Shown here: in pieces, positions 51,695-59,062 of the stretch
Layout of the letters: every line of letters starts with the position of its first letter
Numbering within the stretch: position 1 is the stretch's first letter
Assembly: GCA_019414515.1 (NCBI GenBank)
Contig: DXLX01000023.1
Location: forward strand, 62,001-126,000
Origin: Collinsella sp.
GTDB lineage: Bacteria > Actinomycetota > Coriobacteriia > Coriobacteriales > Coriobacteriaceae
Length of the DNA: 64,000 nt
Direction: 5' to 3'
Notes under the pieces: generated by a model
What the model was told of the DNA's origin: nothing
The model's database searches: none
The model's input: the letters and a program-made list of their open reading frames with translations, nothing else
Position numbers and translations under genes: made by a program

Positions 51695-53575
51695 ATGCTC
51701 AATAATCACGAGGTCAATCTAACCGACGAGGAGGCTGCCGCCGAGGTCGCCCGCGTCGCGAAGACCTACCCCGTGGTGCGTTTGCTGTCGGCCGATCAGA
51801 TTAAGAGCGAGCCTAACTGCTTGCTCGCTGGCGATCGCTGCCCTTGTCTGCGTCAGTCGAGTCTTGAGGCCTTGGCAGACTCCGATGAGGTGTCGGAGCA
51901 GCTGCTCAATGATGGTATTGAGTACCGCGCCCGTCTGCGCCCTCTAAAGGTCGAGGGCGAGCCTCACGTCCTGCTGATGGTGCGTCCGATTGATGGGCAA
52001 GAGGCCGCAGAAGAGGACCTTGTCTACACCGACGTGCTGACGAGTGCGTGCAATCGCCGATATTACGAGGAAAAGCTCCGTAGCGCGCGCATGAAGGCCG
52101 GCGTTGCGGTAATCGACCTTGATGATTTTAGGGTCTTCAACGATACGTGTGGCCATCATGCTGGCGACCTTGCACTCGGTGCTGTGGCGACAGCCATACG
52201 CAGCGGAATTCGTTCGACTGACGAGCTTGTGCGCTATGGCTGCGACAAGTTTGTGACCGTCATGCCCAATATTCCCTCCGATGACTTCGCCCGCCGCCTG
52301 CATCAGGTATCCGATGCCGTTCATGCCACGGTTATTCCGGGGCATGAGTACGTGAGCTTGACGGCATGTGTCGGTGGCGTTCGCATTCATGGCGAGACGG
52401 TCGACGAGGGCGTTGGCCGCGCTGTCCAGTTACTGAGCCGCGCTAAGGCAAAGCCCGGTACGGTCGTGACCGATTCCGATTCCATCGAGGCCTTCCAAAG
52501 CGAAAAGCCATTGGTGCTTATCGTCGATGACTCCGAGATGAACCGAGCCATTCTCAACGAGATGCTCAAGGACGAGTATTGCATCCTCGAGGCCGATAAC
52601 GGTCGTACGGCGCTCAATATGGTCGACCGCTATGGCGATAAGTTGTTGCTCGTGCTGCTGGATATTGTGATGCCGGGCATAAGCGGCGTTGAGGTGCTGG
52701 CCGACCTGTCGCGCCGATCGGGTGTCGACAATCTGCCTGTCATCATGATTTCGAGCGAAGATTCCGATGATATGGTTCTGCGCGCGTACGAGCTGGGCGC
52801 CTCGGACTATATCAGCCGTCCGTTTGACTCCCGTGTCGTGCGCCGCCGTGTAAGCAATACCATCCGCCTATACGCCAAGCAGCGCCGCCTGACGAACCTG
52901 CTGTCCCAGCAGTACAACGAGCGCGTCAAGAACAGTCGCATGCTCATCGACATCATGGCCGGCGTCATGGAGCTCCGCAATGGCGAGAGCGGCAGGCACG
53001 TTACGAACATCGAGAAGCTGACCGAGCTGCTGCTTGGCTGCCTGGTCCACCGTAGCGACAGCATCTCCCTCGGCAACGAGGAGCGCTCCACGATCGCCCT
53101 GGCTTCGGCACTGCACGATATCGGCAAGATGTCGATTGACGATGCGATTCTCAACAAGCCCGGGCGCCTCACGCCCGAGGAGTTCGAGATTATGAAGACG
53201 CATACCACGATCGGCGCCGACATGCTGCATGAGCTGGGCCGCCATCACGCCGGCAATGCGCTTATAGAATATGCGTACCAGATTGCGCGCTGGCATCACG
53301 AGCGCTGGGACGGCAAAGGTTATCCCGACGGCCTTAAGGGCAGCGATATTCCCATCGCCGCACAGGTGGTGTCGGTGGCTGACGTGTACGATGCGCTGAC
53401 GAGCGTGCGCGTGTACAAGGACGCTATCCCGCACAAGGAGGCGATCCAGATGATTCTGGACGGTAAGTGCGGTACCTTTAACCCGCTGCTGCTCGATTGC
53501 TTGCTCGAGGTGCAAGACCAAATTGCCGAGACGTTGGCACGCCCCGCTGACGTCGTTGCGTTTCCCACGATTTAG
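51695..53575 (+). CDS. GGDEF-REC-HD-GYP signalling protein
   Basis: A 626-residue soluble protein. A short PAS-like start (about 1-105) precedes a GGDEF domain (about 108-255) whose signature is degenerate (RYGCDKF in place of GGDEF), so it should not make cyclic di-GMP. A receiver domain follows (about 270-385; VDDSE and LLDIVMPG with the Asp at about 325). Last is an HD-GYP phosphodiesterase (about 410-600) with intact HDIGK and HHERWDGKGYPDG motifs. The order GGDEF-REC-HD-GYP is unusual. It is followed 24 bases later by an HPt gene, so phosphate may reach the receiver through that protein. Confidence 0.88.
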   Translation: MLNNHEVNLTDEEAAAEVARVAKTYPVVRLLSADQIKSEPNCLLAGDRCPCLRQSSLEALADSDEVSEQLLNDGIEYRARLRPLKVEGEPHVLLMVRPIDGQEAAEEDLVYTDVLTSACNRRYYEEKLRSARMKAGVAVIDLDDFRVFNDTCGHHAGDLALGAVATAIRSGIRSTDELVRYGCDKFVTVMPNIPSDDFARRLHQVSDAVHATVIPGHEYVSLTACVGGVRIHGETVDEGVGRAVQLLSRAKAKPGTVVTDSDSIEAFQSEKPLVLIVDDSEMNRAILNEMLKDEYCILEADNGRTALNMVDRYGDKLLLVLLDIVMPGISGVEVLADLSRRSGVDNLPVIMISSEDSDDMVLRAYELGASDYISRPFDSRVVRRRVSNTIRLYAKQRRLTNLLSQQYNERVKNSRMLIDIMAGVMELRNGESGRHVTNIEKLTELLLGCLVHRSDSISLGNEERSTIALASALHDIGKMSIDDAILNKPGRLTPEEFEIMKTHTTIGADMLHELGRHHAGNALIEYAYQIARWHHERWDGKGYPDGLKGSDIPIAAQVVSVADVYDALTSVRVYKDAIPHKEAIQMILDGKCGTFNPLLLDCLLEVQDQIAETLARPADVVAFPTI

Positions 53576-53599
53576 TTTGACCAAAGGAGTTTTTAACCC

Positions 53600-53956
53600 A
53601 TGATTTCCATGCGTGAGGCGTATGAGAAGATCGGCGCCAATTATGATGACGCTTGCACTCGGCTGATGGGCGAGGAGATGCTTGCCCGTTTTGCCCTCAA
53701 GTTTTTGGATGACGAGAGTATGGACAAGCTGGAGGCTGCCATGGCGGCAGGAGACGCCAAGGCAGCGTTTATGGCGGCGCACACGCTCAAGGGCGTGAGC
53801 CAGAACTTGGGATTCGATAATCTGTACGAGCCGGCGGTCGTGGTGACCGAAGCGCTGCGCGGTGCCGATACTGTTGACGGCGCTCGCGAAGGAATGCATG
53901 CGCTGCAGCAGCAATATGCGGCCACGATGTCGGCCCTGCGCGAGGCGGCTGCATAA
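53600..53956 (+). CDS. HPt (histidine phosphotransfer) protein
   Basis: A 118-residue four-helix protein with the phosphorylatable His in AAHTLKGVSQNLGF (about residue 61). It probably exchanges phosphate with the receiver domain of the preceding protein. AAAGGAG precedes ATG 53600. No hybrid kinase is visible nearby. Confidence 0.85.
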   Translation: MISMREAYEKIGANYDDACTRLMGEEMLARFALKFLDDESMDKLEAAMAAGDAKAAFMAAHTLKGVSQNLGFDNLYEPAVVVTEALRGADTVDGAREGMHALQQQYAATMSALREAAA

Positions 53957-53980
53957 GAGCTTGCAAGCTTTGATGACTAT

Positions 53981-54044
53981 GAGAGTGGATAATCCCCCGT
54001 TTTAGGCCCGGTGGCGGCCTCAAAGTGGGAGATTATCCACTCTC
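53981..54044. repeat. Palindromic element after the HPt gene
   Basis: Arms 53981-53998 and 54027-54044 pair at 17 of 18 positions; inside is AGGCC/GGCCT. No T run. It separates the HPt gene from the RiPP-associated regulator pair. Confidence 0.55.
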
Positions 54045-54105
54045 GTTCGGTAAGTGTCCAAAAATTCACTCTCGCGCACTGGCGGGGCTTTCCGCATGCA
54101 ATCCA

Positions 54106-54139
54106 TATCGTTGTTCGATAAACTATTCCGATAACGATA
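54106..54139. promoter_or_regulatory. Candidate operator of the XRE regulator, site 1
   Basis: TATCG (54106-54110) and CGATA (54135-54139) are separated by 24 bases; the right arm reads AACGATA. The same geometry recurs at 55151-55184 ahead of the RiPP precursor. It lies 20 bases upstream of the membrane-protein start codon. Confidence 0.55.
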
Positions 54140-54159
54140 GATTCGATGAGGGTGAGTGT

Positions 54160-54720
54160 ATGTCCAACAGCGTTCAGCGTATGGCCAAGGCGGGCGAGAC
54201 TGTAAGGAAGCTTGGCTTTTGCATGGCGGTCGTTTTTGCGGGAATGCTCATCGCTTTTGCCGCGTTGGTTGTTTACGTGATCTGGTATACGGTTGCAAAC
54301 GTTGTTTCTGTCGATTCTTTCGGTGTCGTGACGCTTCTCGATGGCGGGAGCATCGTTATCCCAAGCGGGCTGTGCCTGGCACTCGTCGTGGGTGTTTCGC
54401 TTATCGTTTTGTGCGGAATCAGCCATAACATCTCTCGGGGCGTCTCGCCCTTTACCAAGGCGCATGTGCGGCTTATCCGTGTTCTTGCACTTGCCTTTGC
54501 TGTTAACGCCGTGGTTTCGTTTGTTGGTGCCTATGAATCGGTCAATCTCACCATTGGCGGACTGGAGCTTTACATCGTGCCTCATTCCTTCGTTATTGAG
54601 ATTTGCCAAGGCGCTACCTTTGATGCGGGGTCGTTTATCGGCGCAGTTGTCTGTCTGTTTATCTCGGCGATCTGGAGTTATGCCTCGCTGCTCCAAGAGC
54701 AGTCTGACGAGCTTGTGTAG
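54160..54720 (+). CDS. DUF2975-like four-helix membrane protein
   Basis: A 186-residue membrane protein with about four hydrophobic segments (about residues 20-45, 70-92, 105-128 and 160-180), resembling the DUF2975 family by layout. Such proteins are often encoded directly before a small XRE regulator, as here (nine bases apart), and may sense envelope state for it. ATG 54160 follows GAGGGTGAG. It might serve as immunity or sensing protein for the adjacent RiPP operon; that is inference. Confidence 0.65.
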   Translation: MSNSVQRMAKAGETVRKLGFCMAVVFAGMLIAFAALVVYVIWYTVANVVSVDSFGVVTLLDGGSIVIPSGLCLALVVGVSLIVLCGISHNISRGVSPFTKAHVRLIRVLALAFAVNAVVSFVGAYESVNLTIGGLELYIVPHSFVIEICQGATFDAGSFIGAVVCLFISAIWSYASLLQEQSDELV

Positions 54721-54728
54721 GAGGAAAC

Positions 54729-55058
54729 ATGAGCTATCTCATCATCGAGCTTGAGACGCAGCTGCTTAAGACCGGAAAGACCAGCTCTGATCTGATTCGT
54801 GCCACGGGGCATACTCCGGCTAATATTTCTAAGCTAAGAAACGGAAAAATTAAAGCTATTCGTCTTAAGACGCTTCTTGAAATCTGTGATGAGCTTGATT
54901 GTCAACCGGGAGATATTATTCAGCGCGTGAGCGAGAAAGAGCTCGAGGAACTTATTGTCGAGCGCGCGAAGAATGCCGTGAGGCAGATGCGGGATGGCAG
55001 AGGCAATGAGGCGTCGCTTCCGACATCGGTCTTCGCTGTCGATTTGAGCGACGAGTAG
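54729..55058 (+). CDS. Small XRE-family regulator
   Basis: A 109-residue protein. The HTH covers about residues 5-65 (LLKTGKTSSDLIRATGHTPANISKLRNG, then LLEICDELDCQPGDII), the YozG/Cro type usually paired with DUF2975. A charged tail follows. AGGAGG precedes ATG 54729. It likely controls its own operon and the RiPP operon through the two TATCG-N24-CGATA sites. Confidence 0.85.
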   Translation: MSYLIIELETQLLKTGKTSSDLIRATGHTPANISKLRNGKIKAIRLKTLLEICDELDCQPGDIIQRVSEKELEELIVERAKNAVRQMRDGRGNEASLPTSVFAVDLSDE

Positions 55059-55095
55059 CTTAAGGCGAACAACTAAAACGAAATATCAGCGTGAA

Positions 55096-55127
55096 GGAAC
55101 CCGTGTCTAACACGGATTCCGTCTTTT
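55096..55127 (+). terminator. Terminator of the regulator pair
   Basis: GGAA plus CCGTGT (55096-55106) pair with ACACGG plus TTCC (55110-55120), one mismatch, followed by GTCTTTT. It separates the regulators from the RiPP operon. Confidence 0.75.
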
Positions 55128-55135
55128 AGATTATC

Positions 55136-55184
55136 TTGACAAATATGAGTTATCGAAAAACAATAATAAGAATGGAAAACGATA
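55136..55184 (+). promoter_or_regulatory. RiPP operon promoter with operator site 2
   Basis: A consensus -35 TTGACA (55136-55141) is followed by an AT-rich -10 region near 55160-55167. TATCG (55151-55155) and CGATA (55180-55184), 24 bases apart, straddle the -10, matching site 1 at 54106. A repressor bound there would block the promoter. Confidence 0.6.
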
Positions 55185-55202
55185 AAAGAAAGGAGGAACG
55201 AT

Positions 55203-55331
55203 ATGAGCTGGATTGTCAAACCAAGTTATGTGGACCCCGGTGGTGGGTGCAACGGTTACTGCAAGAAATTCTGTGGAGCACGCGTCTGCACTAAGAACTG
55301 CAGTAAAAACAACTGCGTTGTTTATTTCTAG
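55203..55331 (+). CDS. Cysteine-rich RiPP precursor peptide
   Basis: A 42-residue peptide starting MSWIVKPSYVDPGGG. The second half holds six cysteines at residues 16, 20, 24, 29, 33 and 38 (spacings 3, 3, 4, 3 and 4), rich in Lys, Asn and Gly, ending VVYF. AAGGAGG lies six bases before ATG 55203, the strongest ribosome site in the region. It is the first gene of an operon with a radical SAM/SPASM enzyme and transporters, which points to a thioether-bridged (sactipeptide/ranthipeptide-like) product. The leader is very short and has no double-glycine site. I cannot match it to a named precursor family with certainty. Confidence 0.8.
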   Translation: MSWIVKPSYVDPGGGCNGYCKKFCGARVCTKNCSKNNCVVYF

Positions 55332-55339
55332 CAGTTGTG

Positions 55340-55375
55340 GCTGTTGCCAGGCGAGAGTCTGGCAACAGCGGTTTT
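55340..55375 (+). terminator. Attenuator hairpin after the precursor gene
   Basis: A perfect 11-bp stem (55340-55350 with 55359-55369) is followed by GGTTTT. Its place, nine bases after the precursor stop, would let most transcripts end there and give more peptide than maturation proteins. Confidence 0.75.
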
Positions 55376-55399
55376 GCTACCAAGCAGAACGGGAGGCCA

Positions 55400-56125
55400 A
55401 TGAACGCATCAGCGATAAAACTATCAAAGGTGTCAAAGCGCTATGGAAAACGGCGTGTGTTGCATGACGTTTCCTTCGAGGTGAATCAATCTGAGCTTTG
55501 CGCCCTTGTTGGTGCAAACGGGGCGGGCAAAAGCACGCTTATCAAAATAGTGCTGGGCCTCTGTGAGCCATCGTCGGGGAGCGTGGAGCTCTTTGGAGGC
55601 AAGTCGAAAAAAGAGCTTGGTCTGATGCGGACGCGTGTCGGCTATGTGCCAGATTCCAGCGGAGCATACCAATCTCTCAGCGCGATTGAGAATCTTCAAA
55701 TTCGATGTGCGGAATGGGGGCTTGATGGGAATCGTGAGATTCCTCGCGTTTTGAGCTTAGTCGGGCTGGACGTCGATGAAAAAAAGAGCGTAAGCAGTTT
55801 TTCTTTGGGAATGAAACGGCGGCTGGATATAGCTACGGCTTTGTTGGGTGACACTGACGTACTAATTTTCGATGAGCCGGCAAATGGATTGGACCCGCTG
55901 GGCATCGAGAGTATATGGGCCCTTATCGGCCGATTGAATCGAGAACAGGGTAAGACCATGCTCATCTCTAGCCATGATTTGGATGAGTTGGCATCGGTTG
56001 CAACAAGTTGCGTGTTTATTCATGACGGTGAACTGCTGAAAAAGGAATCGATGGATGTCATAAGGGATGAGGCGTCGTCCCTAAAAGAGTATTACAGGCG
56101 CTTGATGAAGGCGGTCTCGCTATGA
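55400..56125 (+). CDS. ABC-2 type transporter ATP-binding protein of the RiPP operon
   Basis: A 241-residue ATPase: Walker A GANGAGKSTL, a signature reading FSLGMKRR (the LSxGM form common in ABC-2 and immunity transporters), Walker B LIFDEPANGLD, switch SSHD. ATG 55400 follows GGGAGG. It overlaps the first permease gene by four bases. Together they form an ABC-2 transporter like the LanFEG immunity pumps, expelling the product from the membrane. Confidence 0.9.
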   Translation: MNASAIKLSKVSKRYGKRRVLHDVSFEVNQSELCALVGANGAGKSTLIKIVLGLCEPSSGSVELFGGKSKKELGLMRTRVGYVPDSSGAYQSLSAIENLQIRCAEWGLDGNREIPRVLSLVGLDVDEKKSVSSFSLGMKRRLDIATALLGDTDVLIFDEPANGLDPLGIESIWALIGRLNREQGKTMLISSHDLDELASVATSCVFIHDGELLKKESMDVIRDEASSLKEYYRRLMKAVSL

Positions 56126-56946
56126 AGCGGGCGATTCATCCCATAAAGGCAGATATGATGCGTCTGCACAGGATGTTTCCGGCGAAGTTTGGTCTTGCGC
56201 TTATGCTGGCGTTCGGCCTTCTCTTCGGTGTCTTTCTAAAAAACGGAACAACGTTGCTCGCCTTTGGCAATAGCGTTTTTGGGGAGGATATTGGCTTCTG
56301 CTGGAATGTAATCGATCCTTCTGCACCCGATGAATCCCTTGTGCGCAGCGCTTTTGCCGGCACATCCCTGTTCGTTCCACTCATCGTTTGTCTGGTGATT
56401 TTGCAGGAGCGCGGCTATGAAGAGGGATACCGAATTTCTATGGCAAGAGGTCTCGCCCGCTTTAATGGCGCTCTAGCACATGCATTTTCGTCTGCTTTCA
56501 TAATTGGCGCAGCATATAGTGCGCTTTGCCTTCTTCTTTTTGCCATAGCCGTAACACGTGGAGGGCAAAACTACGTGCATGGCATGCTGGCTGCATTTTT
56601 GCCTGCAATGATAGTCAACGCCGTATTGGTGATATCGGTTGCGCTGGAGACGGTGACCATCTATCGGATTACGGGCAGCGCTGTATTGAGCGGGGCCGTG
56701 GTGATAGTTGGATTTGTCATGAGCTTGACGCTCTACGGAACTTACCTTCAGACGCCCATACCGTCCTTGCGATGGATCTTCTTTCTTCCGGGGCCGTACC
56801 TTGGAGTCGGATGTGCCCTTGGGTATAGCGATATGGGGCAGCTGACGCTTCTGGGATATGGCGCGGCAGCCAGCTGTCTATCGGTATTGATTTACGCTCT
56901 CGTGAACTTTCGTGCTGGGGGTGTGCTCAATGGCTCGTCAGACTAG
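56122..56946 (+). CDS. ABC-2 permease subunit 1 of the RiPP operon
   Basis: A 274-residue membrane protein with six hydrophobic segments and an outer loop after the first. No close motif beyond the ABC-2 permease pattern. Start ATG 56122 overlaps the ATPase stop, and its own end overlaps the next permease by 17 bases, showing tight coupling. Likely role: self-immunity. Confidence 0.78.
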   Translation: MKRAIHPIKADMMRLHRMFPAKFGLALMLAFGLLFGVFLKNGTTLLAFGNSVFGEDIGFCWNVIDPSAPDESLVRSAFAGTSLFVPLIVCLVILQERGYEEGYRISMARGLARFNGALAHAFSSAFIIGAAYSALCLLLFAIAVTRGGQNYVHGMLAAFLPAMIVNAVLVISVALETVTIYRITGSAVLSGAVVIVGFVMSLTLYGTYLQTPIPSLRWIFFLPGPYLGVGCALGYSDMGQLTLLGYGAAASCLSVLIYALVNFRAGGVLNGSSD

Positions 56947-57748
56947 AAGATTCCTTCATTCAGAATTGAAGCATGCGAGCAAATGGACGTACGCCTTAAT
57001 CCTGGTAATTTATGCGTGCATGGTGGTATTGCAGATTAATTCTTTCCCGATGTGGTTCTGTAGCCTCCGTGAGAACAGTTTCTTGGGCTTTTTCCCAGAC
57101 CCGACGCTTCGGCTATCGGCAGAAGATGTCCTTCTATTTGGTAATGCAGAGGTTTTTCGCGGCCTGCTGTTCAACGTAGCCCCGTTGGCTCATGCATTGT
57201 TCTTTCCGTTCATCGCGGCTTGCATTGTGCCGCGCTTTGTCAGCTCGGGCTTTGTCGAGGAACCATGGGGGCTGTCGGAGGCACGAGGAGGGAAGCGGGC
57301 GTGCGCTATCGTTGCGCGAGTGGTGCTGTCTTCTTTTGCCCTTTTGGGCGCGTTTATCCTGTCGAGTGTCGTTTTGTACTGTCTTAACTGCGCGATCGTT
57401 TTGGATGCTCAGCAGTATTTCAACCTGTATGTATTTTGCTATCGACTTGTTCTTGCTGCCGCTGCCTGCCTTGCATGCGTGGTTTCTTGTGTAATCGTTG
57501 TTTCCTATTTTGGGTCCGGCTTCGGTCCGATTGGCATGCTGTTACTTGTCAACGTCGTAGCGATCTACATACAGCTCGGGGCCAATTCCATGCTTCCGCT
57601 TCCAGCCTCGATGCTCATGTGGATTTGCGGCGTGACCCCGTTGGGGAATGGTCAATGCATCTCGATTTTAATTGACTGCCTAATAAACGTAGCAAGCGTT
57701 TTTGCCATTTGCTTTACCGTCGACCGATTACGGTCGAAATTTCTTTGA
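56930..57748 (+). CDS. ABC-2 permease subunit 2 of the RiPP operon
   Basis: A 272-residue membrane protein, again with about six hydrophobic segments and an outer loop after the first (about residues 35-75). ATG 56930 follows GGGGGTG. Two unlike permeases with one ATPase match the E/G subunit pair of lantibiotic immunity transporters; a second exporter is encoded at 59055, so this one is probably for immunity. Confidence 0.78.
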   Translation: MARQTRRFLHSELKHASKWTYALILVIYACMVVLQINSFPMWFCSLRENSFLGFFPDPTLRLSAEDVLLFGNAEVFRGLLFNVAPLAHALFFPFIAACIVPRFVSSGFVEEPWGLSEARGGKRACAIVARVVLSSFALLGAFILSSVVLYCLNCAIVLDAQQYFNLYVFCYRLVLAAAACLACVVSCVIVVSYFGSGFGPIGMLLLVNVVAIYIQLGANSMLPLPASMLMWICGVTPLGNGQCISILIDCLINVASVFAICFTVDRLRSKFL

Positions 57749-57769
57749 TTGTTTGTGAGGGATAATCAT

Positions 57770-59062
57770 ATGAAGCCGTCTCAATACAACTTGATTGAAA
57801 ACCACAGCGAAAGAACGCTGGTGATGAATTCAAAGACTGGCGCAATCCTTTCGTTGGATAAACAACATGCAGAAAGTATGTGCCGCATGGTATCGGGAAC
57901 CGAATGTGAGCCAGATGAATTGCGCGAAGCGTTGCTTCAAGGAGGAATGCTGTTAGAAGATGATCGTGACGAAAAAGAGGAAATGAAGGCGATGGGCCAT
58001 CTTGCTCGATTTTCCAATCGCTCTCTAGGCTTGACGATAGCCCCGACATTGGAGTGCAACTTCTGTTGCCCATACTGTTATGAAAAAGGACAACGCAAAA
58101 CGACAATGACTCCGGAGGTTGAAGACCGGCTTGTCTCATTCGTAAAGGAGCGTTCACGGGGGCTGAGCGAGCTTGAGATCGGTTGGTATGGTGGAGAGCC
58201 GTTGTTGCAAGTCGATAGAATTCAGCGGCTTACAGAGCGTATAAAGGCGATCCTTAATCCAGAGTGCTCCTATTCGGCATCCATCGTTACAAATGGATAT
58301 CTTCTGACGCCAGAAGTGGCCGAGACTCTCGCGGCTTGTGACGTCAAGATGGCTCAAATAACCTTGGACGGGTCTCGAAAGGACCACGATTCTCGGCGGT
58401 TCTTGCGGAACGGACAGCCGACGTACGATGCGATTCTAGACAACGTTTCTAAAGTCACGCATCTGTTGGATATTTCCATCAGGTGCAATGTCGATGCCCA
58501 TAACATTGTCGGTGCTGGCGATTTGCTGGATGCACTCGAGGAAAAGGGCCTTAAAAACAAGGTTGGATTCTATCTGGCGCCTGTCGACAATATTAACGAT
58601 ACGTGCCCAAGTGACAGTAGTTGTTTTTCGATGGAGGCGTTTTCTCAGGAAGAGCTGGACTTTTATAGTCATGCAGTTGATAGGGGGTTCTATGTTGACC
58701 TGACGGTGCGCTTTAATCCGGCTATATGTGGCGCCGTTTGTGCAGGGTCGTTTGTAGTGGATCCGGAGGGCTATCTTTATAAATGTTGGGACGAAATCGG
58801 GATGCGTGAACGCTGCGTCGGCACGCTTGCCGAAGGGCCGAGGATGAATGCTCAGCTGGTCCAATGGCTAAACTATGAGCCGAGCGATCATGAGTGTGAA
58901 GAGTGTTTTGCCTATCCCTCATGCATGGGAGGTTGCCCTAATCACGCTCTTCATGGAGGGTCAAAACAGTGCGTATCTCAAAGGTATCAGGTGCGCCAAC
59001 GAATGATTTTGACCGAGAAGGCTCAGCGATTGCTTTCGGAACTGGATTCAGCTCATGTTTAA
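57770..59062 (+). CDS. Radical SAM/SPASM peptide maturase
   Basis: A 430-residue enzyme. The first about 85 residues (LVMNSKTGAILSLDKQHAE region) resemble a peptide-recognition (RRE/PqqD-like) start. The radical SAM cluster motif is CNFCCPYC (Cys 96, 100, 103). The C-terminal SPASM domain (about 315-410) supplies further cysteines in CGAVCAG, YKCWDE, HECEECFAYPSCMGGCP and KQC for two auxiliary clusters. Such enzymes form thioether bonds from cysteine sulphur to backbone carbons. ATG 57770 has a GAGGG site; a TTG at 57749 is less likely. The gene overlaps the exporter by eight bases. Confidence 0.92.
   Translation: MKPSQYNLIENHSERTLVMNSKTGAILSLDKQHAESMCRMVSGTECEPDELREALLQGGMLLEDDRDEKEEMKAMGHLARFSNRSLGLTIAPTLECNFCCPYCYEKGQRKTTMTPEVEDRLVSFVKERSRGLSELEIGWYGGEPLLQVDRIQRLTERIKAILNPECSYSASIVTNGYLLTPEVAETLAACDVKMAQITLDGSRKDHDSRRFLRNGQPTYDAILDNVSKVTHLLDISIRCNVDAHNIVGAGDLLDALEEKGLKNKVGFYLAPVDNINDTCPSDSSCFSMEAFSQEELDFYSHAVDRGFYVDLTVRFNPAICGAVCAGSFVVDPEGYLYKCWDEIGMRERCVGTLAEGPRMNAQLVQWLNYEPSDHECEECFAYPSCMGGCPNHALHGGSKQCVSQRYQVRQRMILTEKAQRLLSELDSAHV

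Noticed and set aside
55203..55331. SCIFF-type precursor (six cysteines in forty-five residues)
   Set aside because: The count is similar, but the Cys spacing, leader and overall composition do not match what I know of SCIFF peptides, and the surrounding genes differ.
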